A DNA stretch of 64,000 nt, taken from contig NC_079978.1 in NCBI RefSeq assembly GCF_029852145.1, positions 12,961,828 to 13,025,827 on the forward strand, read 5' to 3'. Numbering within the stretch: the first letter of the stretch is position 1; each line of letters begins with the position of its first letter. The DNA comes from Microplitis mediator (Eukaryota > Arthropoda > Insecta > Hymenoptera > Braconidae). This document shows positions 1 through 9,989 of the stretch, in pieces. The translations under genes and the position numbers were made by a program. The notes beneath the pieces are model-generated. The model searched no databases. It was not told the origin of the DNA and saw only the letters and a list, made by a program, of their open reading frames with translations.

Positions 1-419
1 AAAAGTTATATTGATACACTGTAAAAAACAAGATACTGACATTAAACTCCCTAAGAGTTTGAAAATTTCCTCTTTAGTGAAACCAAATTCGTTTAAACCA
101 ACGAAAACTAGTTTATCTCGAGAAAATCATTTTTATTAAACTAAAATCTTTACCCGATTATGAGAAATTACTTAAGCGTTTATGTGAAAGTTGTTACGTT
201 GGACCGTAACAAAACTAACATTTGATTGAATAGTAAAACATATTTTAATTAAAGTTTGGATGTACTTGATTTAAAAATAAAATCTTGTTGAAGCAAGCTT
301 TTCAATTTTTAGAAATTTAACTGAAACTCTTGAAACGTTTGGTTTGACAACTTCACAAGTTTCAATAAAACAAAAGTAGTTTCTTATAATATCGAACGTG
401 TCGTATCAACTGACAAGTT
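1..419. other. AT-rich stretch, nothing identified
   Basis: No reading frame, RNA gene or repeat could be supported here. The sequence is AT-rich with short homopolymer runs, as expected for decayed intergenic or old TE DNA. Confidence 0.5.
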
Positions 420-420
420 T

Positions 421-1063
421 CTTGGAGAGAAAATCCAATGAGGTTGTAGGAGTAATTTCTCAAACGAATTGACCGATTGAGATAGTTGGGATGGCAATCG
501 ACACGTTTTATTAAGTTCTAGAGCTGATCAGATTTTTAAATAAATTTATCTAGTTGTTTTTAAGAAATTTCAAAAAAATTGAAAAAAAATTTTTTTTTTT
601 AATTCTTTCGCTAACAGTTTCTCTTGAATGAATAAACCGATTTTGATGGTTGGGGTAGCATTCGACGCAGCTCATGAAGTTGTAGAGCTAAATAGATTTT
701 GGAATCAATCCACCGAGCACATTGAAAGATATCCAAAAAAAACATTTTTAAAAAAATTTTATTTTTGGAATATCTTCGAACGACCCTACCGAGCAAGCTC
801 AATTTTTCACAGCTTTTAGATATTAACAAGCCACATCGAATGACACCTTGACGATCAAAATCGGTTCATCCGTTCAAAAGTTACAGATATTCACATACGT
901 ACGTACATTCATACACTCGGGCATCATCTTGAAATATGTCAGAATAGCATACACGAACCTCGAAATGTCAAGATCTGATAGAAATTCGATTTTCGAAAAT
1001 CGGATCGAAACTAATAACTTTCAGAATTTTTTTAAATTTTCAATTTTCTTAGCGAGAAGTTAA
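421..1063 (-). repeat. Family A dispersed repeat, diverged copy
   Basis: Shares the family A modules: 'CTCAAACGAATTGACCGATT', the 'GTTCTAGAGCTGATCAGATT' module, a short tetranucleotide tract (CATACGTACGTACATT) and the terminal motif CTTAGCGAGAAGTTAAA at 1048-1063. On the minus strand it would start TTTAACTTC(C)CGCTAAG. Small open frames inside it (for example 628-819) are repeat-encoded and recur in the other copies, so I do not call genes. Sequence similarity seen directly; the family name is mine. Confidence 0.7.
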
Positions 1064-1399
1064 ATAAAAATTTTTTTTAATTAATTATAAATGGAATAAT
1101 TAAAGGCAATAGCCACTTGATTCAGATTACTATTTCTTTTATATCAATGCAATACTGCAATTTGAAATAATTTGATTTTATATTGAATCAATTGCAAGGG
1201 CAATTTTGAAGGAACTGAAAAATTATCACTTTAATCACTAAAATCCATTTGCTTCAATAAAACTTTAATTTAACTGAAAATTCATACCTTCAATCACCCT
1301 ACAATTCACTTGGAGTGAAATTTTCAATTGTTTTATATAAAACAACAATCATTATTGTATCAACAGCATGAATGACTTGAACTAATTTCTATTGCACGA
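1064..1399. other. Unassigned AT-rich DNA
   Basis: No gene or recognisable repeat seen between the family A copy and the hairpin repeat that follows. Confidence 0.4.
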
Positions 1400-1650
1400 C
1401 TCATGATGCGAAGCATCAGAGTGTGCTTTACGATCGAAAAATTTTTTTCTCCTCGACGGGTGGAAAGCGTCAACTTTCGTCCCGCTGTGCAAAACGAAGT
1501 TGCCGCTTTCCGCCTCCGTCGAGGAGAAAAATAGCATACACTCCTCGGGAAGCAAATAAGAAAGCCTCAGCTTCGCCTCGGCCAACAATTACATGTGATC
1601 TGAGACATTTCTTACTTTACTTCCCTCGGTGTCTAATATACTATTTCGCC
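1400..1650 (-). repeat. Hairpin-bearing MITE-like repeat, copy 1
   Basis: Read on the minus strand this matches 14855-15035: both carry GTAAAGTAAGAAATGTCTCAGAT, a second CTTATTT-GCTTCCC/TTTACTGCCC arm and then 'CTCGACGGAG(A/G)CGGAAAGCGG'. The two copies differ by about 15-20 percent by eye. No coding capacity. Likely a small non-autonomous DNA element or part of one (inference). Confidence 0.6.
1446..1530. repeat. GC-rich hairpin
   Basis: Arms TTTTCTCCTCGACGGGTGGA and its near-complement ending CTCCGTCGAGGAGAAAA enclose a loop near CGTCCCGCTGTGCAAAA. Arms are about 33 nt with few mismatches, and the GC content stands out from the surroundings. It belongs to the repeat at 1400-1650. Confidence 0.75.
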
Positions 1651-1972
1651 TCACTTCGGCAACTATTTCAATTATTATACCCTTGTTTGTTCACGGAATC
1701 AAGATATTTTGCATACTATTTTGAAGATAATTTAATGGAGATTAGTTCCATACTTTTCAAAAATTTATTTAGTTCAATACAAATGGAAAAAACATCAAAA
1801 TTGTTTAAAAAAATTCCTGTCTGTCAGGTATAAAACCCGTATACATGATAACTTACGAAAAAATCCAGTAATTGAATCAAATTTTTTTTTTTAAATTGTT
1901 TGATAGATTGGTAGGCCCCCTATTGCAAATGGCTAGGTAACTCAGTGTCGTTTAATTACAATTAATAAAATA

Positions 1973-2190
1973 AAAAATCGGTCTATCAGTTGACCCTGCG
2001 GGCCAGCCCCAAAACTTCCCGCTGCTTGCGAGCTCATGAACCTCGAAAACATTAATGTGAATAAATTTTCGCGCTCTTCGAGCTCGAAAATACTTTTGTA
2101 TTCTGTTGTTTTCGAAATATAACGTTTTTCACCATTTTTTCTCCAACGATATCTCTCAAACGAATTGACCGATTGAGACAGTTGAGAAAA
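1973..2190 (-). repeat. Family A repeat, one end only
   Basis: Carries the right-end signature in reverse: AAATCGGTCTATCAGTTGAC, CCTGCGGGCCAGCCCCAAAA, CTTCCCGCTGCTTGCGAGCTC, then the AACGATATCTCTCAAACGAA module. The rest of the element is missing. Confidence 0.75.
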
Positions 2191-3117
2191 AACAAATTTT
2201 AATGAATAAAAATTGTATATATTTTAAATTTATTCGTGTTTCCTGCCATTTTTTTTATTATTGTTTTATTATTTCATAATAAATGAGCATTATGAGTCGT
2301 CCACTTTTGGATTTTCCAAATTTTTTTTTATAAACGAAAAAAGTTATCGAGTGTCACGATCAGAGTGAGTGAAGGTGACGGGTGAAAGGTTTATTTTAAT
2401 TGACTATTTAATATCGGAGTACCGAATTACCTTGTTCTATAACTCAGCCAAGGAGTTCGATTGGACTTCACGTAATTAGTGTGAGAACATATGGGCGATC
2501 GGGCACCGATTATTAATTTATTAATTAAAGTATGAAATTATTTCATTCTGGCATCCAACCAAGGAATTTAAGATCACGTGGCTGATATAAGAATGTTATA
2601 ATTCGTATCGTTTTGCAACTTATTTGTCTATTCGTATCGAGTGGATATACGATAGACTGTCCCGTCCAATGACCTGCGTGGCGTTAGGGTAGGTCCGGGA
2701 TTTCTGAGTGAAGGGGATGTTGGGTCGTTGAATATGGGCCCTCGAGAAAGCCATGTTCTTTCTCCGTCTTATTTTGAGGTTTACTATGACTTAAGTTACC
2801 AGCGCTTGAATGCCGGAGAAAAAGGACAGCAAATAAAGAGACAGATGTAAAAAAAAATGTGTGGTATATTGTTGGTTAAAATTTTACAGGAAAATATTAT
2901 AATTTTGGAGTTACCCAATAGGGTTGATACACTTGTACACACTCACTCCAAATTCACCAGTCTGTATTTTTGCGCATAAATATATTACAATTTTAATGAT
3001 AGTCTTATTTAATTAGGATTCACAGGTCGAATCCGTCTCAAACGAACGCACTGCACGCTACACAGATGGACCGGCATTGCTTTCGAGTGAGTTTATGATC
3101 ATTTTTAAGGTTTTTAT
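2191..3117. other. Unassigned DNA between family A and the 3-bp-TSD element
   Basis: No convincing frame. The sequence is less AT-rich around 2330-2850 (for example GACCTGCGTGGCGTTAGGG near 2670). It might be the decayed continuation of the minus-strand retrotransposon whose gag lies at 4030-4511, since the element at 3121-4026 interrupts that gag. I could not follow the gag frame further with confidence. Confidence 0.35.
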
Positions 3118-3120
3118 TAA

Positions 3121-4026
3121 GGGGGGGTAGGGTTTCAAAATTATTTTTTTTTATTTTTTTAAAATTTTTTTTCTGAATGAACAATATGTCGAGAATATTG
3201 TGTACAAATTTTAAATCAATCCGAGTAAAACTAACGGGGTAACAGCGTTTGAAATGACCGGCCGGTATACCTGATTTTTATACCTTCCCGACCTGCCCTT
3301 ACATACCCCTAGTAGAAATCAGCTGCAATTTTCTTCGTTCTTCCGAATCCCTTTCTCCGGGTGTGTCTTTTAAAGGATGTGAACTGATGACTCAATATAA
3401 GTATAAAAATTCATATTCTTTTATTGATAGTTTATTTCAAATTTTCACGAATAAAAAACTTTAAATGGATTTTCCCGAAAACGTTATTTTTAAAGTCCGT
3501 GAACATCATAACTCAAAATGTACTGGACCGATCCCTTTGAAAATTTGAACATTACTTCTTCACATAAATCAACAGGTAACTAAGAAGAGTTTTTTTTTGT
3601 TTTTCATTTTTTTCTATTTTTTAATAACAAATTAACCGTGATTTTTTGAGCTAAAATCGCGTTTTTCACTTCTAAGTGCTGCATAAAATCAAAAAAAAAA
3701 AAAAATAATAAAAAACTCTTAGTGGTTACCTCAAAAAATACATCAACTTTAAAATGCATATCAATTTTTTTTTTCCGATGATCCGGTAACGAGTTATGAT
3801 GTTCACCGCAAAACGACTTTTTTCCGAGGCGCCTGCGGAGATTCAACGTCACCGGCTTATTAATCAATATTTTTCGTTGAAAATTTTTTCTGATATTCTT
3901 TAAAAGTTGTACAATAATATGTGATTAAGTTTAATGAAATTATATTACTCATCTCGCCGGGAAAAAATCACAAAAATATGCTTTTTTTTTCGCCTTTAAA
4001 ACCCTACCCCCCCCCCCCCCCCCCCC
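3121..4026. mobile_element. PIF/Harbinger-like non-autonomous element, 3-bp TSD
   Basis: Begins GGGGGGGTAGGGTTT and ends AAACCCTACCCCC..., a terminal inverted repeat, flanked by TAA at 3118-3120 and 4027-4029. A 3-bp TWA duplication is typical of PIF/Harbinger. The interior is partly self-complementary: GTGAACATCATAACTC near 3500 recurs inverted near 3785-3810, and the module around GGTAACTAAGAAGAGTTTT recurs inverted near 3700-3730. No transposase frame. It interrupts a gag fragment. The poly-C end (about 20 C) is unusual and may have expanded. Confidence 0.7.
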
Positions 4027-4029
4027 TAA

Positions 4030-4511
4030 AGTGATGAACGCAGTCGAACACCAAAAGCGCCAATGCTCTCATCTTTCAGCTTATTTTTATTTTGGATTTT
4101 AATGCGAGCTGAAGTTGCTGTTTCCGAACCACCAAATCAAGCGATAAAAAGATTTTTAACTTGTAGCCATGTGATTCCAGTGATAGCCACCTGAGATAGC
4201 CACTGCGCAGCTGACCCTTCCAATGCCTTGCTGAGCGCGGAAATTAGAGCAGAACCAATAAGTGGCTTTTCGGTTAGGCACATATCTGCTGCTGTGGACC
4301 ACGCTATTGGGTCGGCACCCGTACTTTCCGGGTTGAACCGTGGTAGCGAAAAATTTCGGCTGTCTGTACTCGGTAGCCGCATAGAATTTTGCATAAACCG
4401 CAATAAAATGTTCCATTGATCTGGTGTTGGAGCGGATCCCACTTCTGATGTCGAATTACCAGTTGAGGTATTAATGAGACTCGGGTCTCTATACGTTGTT
4501 ATCTTTGCCAC
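4030..4511 (-). pseudogene. gag: Gag fragment of an LTR retrotransposon
   Basis: Minus-strand frame from the ATG at 4511 gives a Gypsy/Ty3-type capsid start: an N-terminal linker, then 'FSLPRFNPESTGADPIAW' and 'CLTEKPLIGSALISALS' with 'LEGSAAQWLSQV', the helical pattern of arthropod Gypsy gag. A stop codon at 4137-4139 ends the open frame, but gag-like sequence continues in the same frame to about 4030 ('FGGSETATSA', 'GAFGVRLRSSL'). There the TAA-flanked element at 3121-4026 interrupts it. The LTR at 4662-5698 lies just upstream in the same orientation, with about 150 bp of leader between. Protease, RT and integrase of this copy are absent. Family assignment is by motif recognition, not alignment. 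Confidence 0.7.
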
Positions 4512-4661
4512 TCATCTTATTTATTCAACAAATTAACGAACACACACAGGTGATTACTACTCACAAATATAGTATACACTAAACAATGAGATTACAAGCA
4601 ATTATATCAGTATCGGACAACTACACAATATCAAAGTATCCAAGAAAATATTAAAGATTAC

Positions 4662-5698
4662 TGTTGTAATAATAATAAGATAAATGCATGCCAGGACTAG
4701 TTGGTGGTTAGAATGTTGGAAAAATACGCATATTTAAAAATATAACAATATTTTTATTTGTCACAGCACAAAATATCACTGGGTGACAAATTAAATCGTT
4801 GATTTAATTTATCAATACTGTTAAATGTCTGAGCGCATAAATACGTAAATGATTGAATAAAAATTATCGAATTGAGCTCAAGTAAATAAATGAATTAAAA
4901 TAATTAAGTTGAGATCAATTGAACACTGAGTTGATCGCAAAAATGTCAGAATGAAAAGTAACATGAAATCAGAGGTTACCGAGCGAAGTTAATTGTTGAA
5001 CACATTAATTACTATTTTTTATAGTACTGAATGCATAACTAATTTAGATATTGAGTTTTAATAATAATGATCACTTAATTGAATTGAATTTAATGAGCTC
5101 ATAATAAATTACACTGATTTTAATTTATTTGTTGAACGCGTGGTAGCATGATAGCAGAGACTACCGACGAAAAATAACTTTAATTTAAGTTAGAAATTGA
5201 GCATAATGATAATTAAATAGATAATAAAACTGAGTCTTTCAATTATATGAGCACTTGAATTAATTCATAAAGTAGAAATTAAGCACCTGTACGAATTTCC
5301 GTAGAATTAACCTCAGGAACAGGTTGTAGATCACTGGATTGCTTGATGTTTTTCATTATTTATTTTATGAGCTCTGGTGCTCGCAATTATAAAAATAATT
5401 ATATTTTTATAGAGAGTTATGAACCATTAATGTAATTAATGAATTACTTTTATTTATTTACTCGAGATGAGTGCAAATTTAATTGATTATGGAAAACACG
5501 TGGTGTCACTTGAAATTATATGAACGCAGGAATAATGGCGTCGGTCTTCTCGACACGAGGCAGGAAATTCATACGCGCATGCGTCGCACTGCGCAAGTCA
5601 AGTTTTAATTGCTAGACACTAGGCCCCAGTAGGTGCTGCCTCTATTTGCCGGAAGTTCAACTACATTCAAATTTGAATGTAGTTGTGATTACGCAACA
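4662..5698 (-). repeat. LTR of a minus-strand retrotransposon (copy A)
   Basis: Starts TGTTGTAATAATAATAAG and ends GATTACGCAACA, giving TG...CA and the inverted terminus TGTTG/CAACA. A second copy, split by later insertions, is at 56176-58620, where a 5-bp TSD proves the boundaries. Both end with GTAGTTGTGATTACGCAACA preceded by a palindrome around ACATTCAAATTTGAATGT. As the gag fragment lies on its left on the minus strand, this is the 5' LTR, so only the right flank (ATTAA, 5699-5703) is outside DNA. Confidence 0.8.
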
Positions 5699-5920
5699 AT
5701 TAAAAAAATATCAAATATTACACAACATTAAATACACAAATTATTACAAGCGATTAGTTAACTAGAGAATAACAACTATTGACAATATTCTAGTTACTGT
5801 TGTAAAATGTATACGGCGGTAAAATTAAGATCGATAATTATGATAGTTTATGACGAAATTCCTTGAAAAATCGACCATGAGGACGAATACAATAGTGAGA
5901 TTTTTATAAAAATCTACCTA

Positions 5921-6400
5921 AAAATCCAACAGAAAAGTGCGTCACAAATATGTTTTTTTTTTATAACCAAATGGTCGAAATTCCGGTTTAACGCAAATAT
6001 CTAACAAACTATAGCACATGGACAAAAAAAAAACTCTTAATAAAACTTAAAGAAAAAAAAGTAATGATTAACATGAGCCCTTATTTAAGTTTCTATGAGC
6101 TGTCAGTTGTAAATTATTTATATGTTAATTAATTTTCTCGTCAACTCATTGTTATTTTTTATACATCAGCTGTTCTGACGCTGAAACTTGCCGAACCGCG
6201 ACGACGCATGACGAAGCTGCGCATGCGCTCATTCGGGAAATTTAAAATTTGAAAAATTACTTTTCATTTTCTATCTGAAAGACATTGATATTTTATTTAA
6301 CGAAATAATTAAATAGTAATTAAATTTTCATTCCTATAAAAAATAATTAAATGGTTCAATTCTTAGCTTAAATGTTTTTTAACAATATTAAAAATTAAAT
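5921..6400 (+). repeat. Left terminal inverted repeat of long-TIR transposon copy 1
   Basis: Contains AACAAACTATAGCACATGGA, TTAATTTTCTCGTCAACTC, ATACATCAGCTGTTC and CTTAGCTTAAATGTTTTTT. These recur inverted at 9990-10510, directly at 26680-27000 and inverted again at 30430-30640. The CG-containing patch near 6185-6230 (GACGACGCATGACGAAGC) is shared by the other copies. Confidence 0.8.
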
Positions 6401-6413
6401 AGTATATTACTTA

Positions 6414-6523
6414 CCTAGGAAGGAAAGTATGACTTTCCAACCCGCGTAATATTGTCACCCGAGCCTTCGGCTCGGGTGACAATATTACGCGGGTTGGGTT
6501 GTCGTACTTTCCTCCCGTGGTAA
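6414..6523. repeat. Long perfect GC-rich hairpin next to the recombinase element
   Basis: 6439-6495 is a perfect inverted repeat, 27-bp arms (AACCCGCGTAATATTGTCAC...) around the 3-nt loop TTC, centred on 6467. Two more pairs (CC/GG) extend it, and an imperfect outer part pairs TTACCTAGGAAGGAAAGTA with TACTTTCCTCCCGTGGTAA. The unit is about 110 bp. It lies about 500 bp beyond the 3' end of the recombinase gene and a few bases outside that element's left TIR. It could be a separate foldback MITE or a functional part of the recombinase element. Confidence 0.85.
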
Positions 6524-6990
6524 ATATACAATTTTTTATTACACAGGGATCGAAAGTTCGTTAGATAAAAGTTCGCCTATAAGAATTATAATTAATGAAT
6601 AATTAATATTTATAATTATAATTAACTGATTTTAAATAGTTTTATAAATTTTCAATATTATTGTTTGAAATTCGTATTTTATAATATGTATTGTTTATTG
6701 GTTTTTCAGTACAACATATATTATGAGTATTTTTGTTTTGATTCATCGTTGTTAGTATTATTATCATTATTATTATTATTATTATTATTGTTAATAATCT
6801 ATTTATCTATTTTACATTTTTTAAATATGACGTAAGGGGAGTTAATTGATAAAGAATCAAGATGTTCATTTTCGATCATTTCTCTATTTGAACGTTTGTT
6901 AACGGTGATTTTTTTCTCTTTGCAGTTTTTCGATTTAAAATTTCCAATGTTCTGAAAGGGTTTTCTTAATTCATCTATTTTTTCAGAAGA

Positions 6991-8160
6991 TCAAGAAGAA
7001 TTTTTTTTTTCTTGAAAATTCTTTGAATTTTCATTCGTCACCGATACTTCTAGCTCAGCTTCTGAAACACTGCGTTCGTTTGCAGGACTAAGAACTTCAA
7101 TATGAGGATGAACTAAAACTTGAGTTTGATAGCTAGTGGATTGTATTGGTTCTTCTGACATTAAAATTTGGTTGAAAATTTTTTTTTTATTTGCTAGTGA
7201 ATTTTCCACGTATCCTTCCGCTACCGCGCTTGACTTCCATCCTCCTAGCTGTTTGATCGCAGTCAAATTGGCCCCAGAATTAGCAAGTAGTGTCGCAGCA
7301 GTAAGACGAAAACAATGTCCAGTGAAGCGTTCAGGATTCTCTAGTTGTAGACAAATAGCAATGATTTTAGGAACTTCCCTGATTTTGTTTTTTCCAATTA
7401 CTTGGCGGAAACACTTTCCTTTTTGGTAGTTGATAAAAAATCTCTGTGTCTCCAAATCGGTTGGTCGAAGTAAGATATATTTTTTTACTGTACTGTAAAA
7501 CTCTTGACCAATTATAAAATTACGGGGATAATAGTTTTTGGTGTCTTTAATTGAGATGATAAATTGCGTTTCCGTTTCCTCAACATCTTTAACACAAAGA
7601 TTACAGAATTCGCAGGTTCTTAATGCACCACAAACTCCGAAAATGAGGATAACCTGACATGTAAATAGTAAATATATTAATAATTGTATATATTTTAATT
7701 GTAAATAGATTTTTCTACGTACTTTCGTAGCTAAGTAAATATGATCATCGAAATCGTTTAAAAATTTTTTAATTTGAGTAAGTGTTAAAACTTGGGCTTT
7801 TTTTGGTTTATACCCTTTTGCTTGAATTTTTGAAAATGTTCTTAAATTATAGTAGGTACTAATATTGATGTCATGTCTAAGGTGAACTGTAGATCGAAGC
7901 ATCGACCACTGACTCCACAAATTTAATGGCGAAAGCGTTTTTGATAGCTCGCTGAAGTAAACTAAAAAAACAATCTCGTCAAACGAATCAGTTTTATTTT
8001 TAATTTTCCAACTTATGCAATCTTTATAAGATAATTCGTATCTTTGTTTTGATTTTTGAGGTAGCAAATCATGCGTAATAATTTTAGCTTCTTCATCTAA
8101 ATTTCGAACTATTTCTTCTTCATTAAGCTCTTCATCTTCAGTTAATTCATCCGAACTCAT
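6991..8160 (-). CDS. Crypton-like tyrosine recombinase with one short intron
   Basis: Conceptual 389-residue frame on the minus strand, from the ATG at 8160. Residues 1-35 are acidic. Residues 36-145 look like a core-binding domain. The catalytic domain follows: R181 in 'GALRTCEF', a likely hairpin lysine at 205 or 208, H282-x-x-R285 in 'TGHCFRLTAAT', W308 in 'QLGGWKSS' and the nucleophile Y317 in 'AEGYVENS'. All catalytic positions of the family are present. Residues 147-169 (positions 7722-7654) look like an in-frame 69-nt intron (GTACGT...ATGTCAG). Removing it joins 'YLATK' to 'VILIFGVCGALR', the usual spacing before the first arginine, giving about 366 residues. Expected role: DNA strand exchange that moves its own element. 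The gene is intact and may be recently active. It is unrelated in frame and sequence to the RT elements nearby. Alternative: a host gene derived from a Crypton, less likely given the TE setting and the flanking TIRs. Confidence 0.85.
   Translation of the reverse strand: MSSDELTEDEELNEEEIVRNLDEEAKIITHDLLPQKSKQRYELSYKDCISWKIKNKTDSFDEIVFLVYFSELSKTLSPLNLWSQWSMLRSTVHLRHDINISTYYNLRTFSKIQAKGYKPKKAQVLTLTQIKKFLNDFDDHIYLATKVRRKIYLQLKYIQLLIYLLFTCQVILIFGVCGALRTCEFCNLCVKDVEETETQFIISIKDTKNYYPRNFIIGQEFYSTVKKYILLRPTDLETQRFFINYQKGKCFRQVIGKNKIREVPKIIAICLQLENPERFTGHCFRLTAATLLANSGANLTAIKQLGGWKSSAVAEGYVENSLANKKKIFNQILMSEEPIQSTSYQTQVLVHPHIEVLSPANERSVSEAELEVSVTNENSKNFQEKKNSS
7654..7722 (-). other. Predicted 69-nt intron in the recombinase gene
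   Basis: On the minus strand the donor reads AAA|GTACGT and the acceptor ATGTCAG|GTT, phase 0. The interior is AT-rich and encodes an implausible stretch if translated (contains 'LQLKYIQLLIYLL'). Length is a multiple of three with no stop, so retention would still give a protein, with 23 extra residues just before the catalytic arginine. Confidence 0.75.
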
Positions 8161-8517
8161 TATACAATTTTTTATTTAATTTTTAATATTTATCAGATAG
8201 AAAGTAATAACTTTTTTAAATTTTATACGGCACTATTATATGTTTTTACACAAAACTATTTGTTCATTCAGATAATAAATAACTTTTATTAATATTGTAA
8301 ATAAGTCGTTGCTAAGTAACGTGGTAAAAAAAGATAAGTTCGCATGCGCAAAAAAATTGAAGCATGCGTACTAATTTATCAAAATATTTCATAGGGAGGG
8401 TAAGTGGCACTTTCTCCCGGAAAATAGGGTTCGAAAATGAACTTTCGATCCCGGTGTGATAAAAAATATGTTATTTTCCGTAATTTATTTTATTTTTGGT
8501 ACAATCGATTACACCTT

Positions 8518-8683
8518 TTCTGAAGCGTCTGTAATTATATCTTCAGAAACGAAAGAAAATAATTCTGATAATGGTAGCATAGAATATGAGAAAGATGTAA
8601 ACGAAGAAGAGGAGGTTGAAAAATTCTTAGATGTTCCCATAGACGATGATAAATTTTCTGACTCATCTGATGATGACATTTAA
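8518..8683 (+). pseudogene. C-terminal fragment of a cysteine-rich/acidic TE protein
   Basis: The translated segment 'SEASVIISSETKENNSDNG' onward, ending 'SDSSDDDI' and a stop at 8681-8683, matches the C-terminus of the gene at 29441-29755 (minus) nearly residue for residue. Everything upstream in this copy, including the cysteine-rich motif, is missing; the frame before residue 'SEAS' is unrelated transposon sequence. The tail is highly acidic. It shows that copy 1 and copy 2 of the long-TIR transposon carried the same gene, here in plus orientation. Confidence 0.8.
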
Positions 8684-8702
8684 AATTAATTTTTATCAAT
8701 GT

Positions 8703-9725
8703 TGTAACGGTGGACCCTGGTTATTTCGTGTCAAATAACCACGAACCACAGTTAATTAAATTTTCCCGAATAAATTCAAATTTATAAATTTTTAATTATT
8801 TATTGTAAATATAAATTTCGGAGCAGGTTTGACTCGTTCTGACCGGACACGCGGCTAAAAGAATCAACTTTTTCTATTTGACGCTGGTAATAAGAAAATT
8901 AGTTGATAGAGACTCAATTATATTTTATGATTTTTATCTAACCAAAATCCCGAAATGTACATAAAAGTTTCCTCTTTTGTTATCTTAAATTTATAATTAA
9001 CTCGTTAGCAAATAAAGCGTCCAGCGACAAGTATATAAATTATTGAAACGCTCAAGACTTATTGGACGTGGGGTGGGATAAAATTAATAATTAAATAAAT
9101 AATGTGTTACGTTGAAGAGAGTAAATGATCGTATGTATATATCAATAAATTCGTTGGGAATCTTATCTCAATTATGATCGGCTTACTGGTGGCATTGGTC
9201 GAAGATCTATTTCGGCTTGGTCCTGGTGATGTCGGTGTCCAATAGGTCCCTCGGGCTTCTGGAATCAGCGTCGGCAGGTTGTCGAACACGATGAAAACCA
9301 CACCACTGACTTGATACACTTTGGTTTTATTTATTTGACCAGATAAACGAACTTTAGATGTAATGTTTAATTGGGTGTATCAAAGCTACACCACGTATGT
9401 AAATTAACAAGGTAAATTTTAATTCAAATAAATTATGAAGGAACCAAGCGGAAGGTTTTCGTATGACCGATCAGTTTCGATTCTCAAATCTAAGTGTCCG
9501 TCGCGGGTCAGTTCTGTGGGCCACCAACCTGCGTTGACCCCACTTAATTATGCGCAGGGACTAATTTGCGGTTCTATATTGCGCGAAATCGTCCCCTAAA
9601 TTTTTAACGCATAGACTAGACTGCTACACTTCACTCTCAGGGCAAAGAGAGAGAGAGAGAAAGAGAGAAAATAAATGGAGCGAGAGAGCCACACTCTCAC
9701 GTCTTACGCTTGCTGGACGGTTACA
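8703..9725. mobile_element. Solo LTR, 4-bp TSD (ATGT)
   Basis: Starts TGTAACGGTGGACC and ends GACGGTTACA (TG...CA with inverted ends TGTAACGG/GTTACA), flanked by ATGT at 8699-8702 and 9726-9729. The equivalent empty site exists, inverted, in copy 2 near 29425 (TATCAATGTTTCGTTT), proving insertion. No internal coding sequence. It holds a purine-rich (GA)n patch near 9640-9670. Confidence 0.8.
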
Positions 9726-9729
9726 ATGT

Positions 9730-9989
9730 TTCATTTGAATTATGATTTTATCATTAATATTATTATATTTACCATTATTAATAATACTCATATTATTATT
9801 ATGTTTATCATTATAATGATTATTATCATTATTTTTATTATTATTTTCATTCCGGTTGATGTTCAGCTATATATATAAGAGCTATGTAAATAAATAAATA
9901 AATAGTTGCAATGAAAATATATAAATATTTTTTTATTTATAATGTTATAAGATATTATAATAATAAGACGATCGATTGTAATAAAAAAT
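9730..9989. other. Interior of long-TIR transposon, AT-rich
   Basis: ATT/ATA-rich 3' sequence downstream of the acidic gene remnant. It is shared with copy 2 (28565-28600 and 27845-27905 inverted). No gene. Confidence 0.6.

Larger units (their letters stand above)
6531..8467 (-). mobile_element. Tyrosine-recombinase (Crypton-like) element
   Basis: ATTTTTTATTACACAGGGAT plus CGAAAGTTC at 6531-6559 matches, inverted, 8439-8467 with a few differences. The single recombinase gene lies between them on the minus strand. The whole block interrupts the long-TIR transposon: host sequence ends near 6400 (AAAAATTAAA) and resumes near 8461 with AAAATATGTTATTTTCCGTA, which is contiguous in the other copy (26985-27010). 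No clear TSD, as expected if insertion used a tyrosine recombinase. Whether the hairpin at 6414-6523 belongs to it is open. Confidence 0.65.

Noticed and set aside
1423..1833. 136-residue plus-strand frame
   Set aside because: Runs across the hairpin repeat at 1446-1530 and into AT-rich DNA; composition reflects the repeat.
6439..6495. Rolling-circle origin (the arms contain TAATATT)
   Set aside because: The nonanucleotide is in the stem and not in the loop, and no Rep-type gene is near.
9675..9878. 67-residue Ile-rich frame
   Set aside because: Crosses the right end of a solo LTR into (ATT)n sequence.
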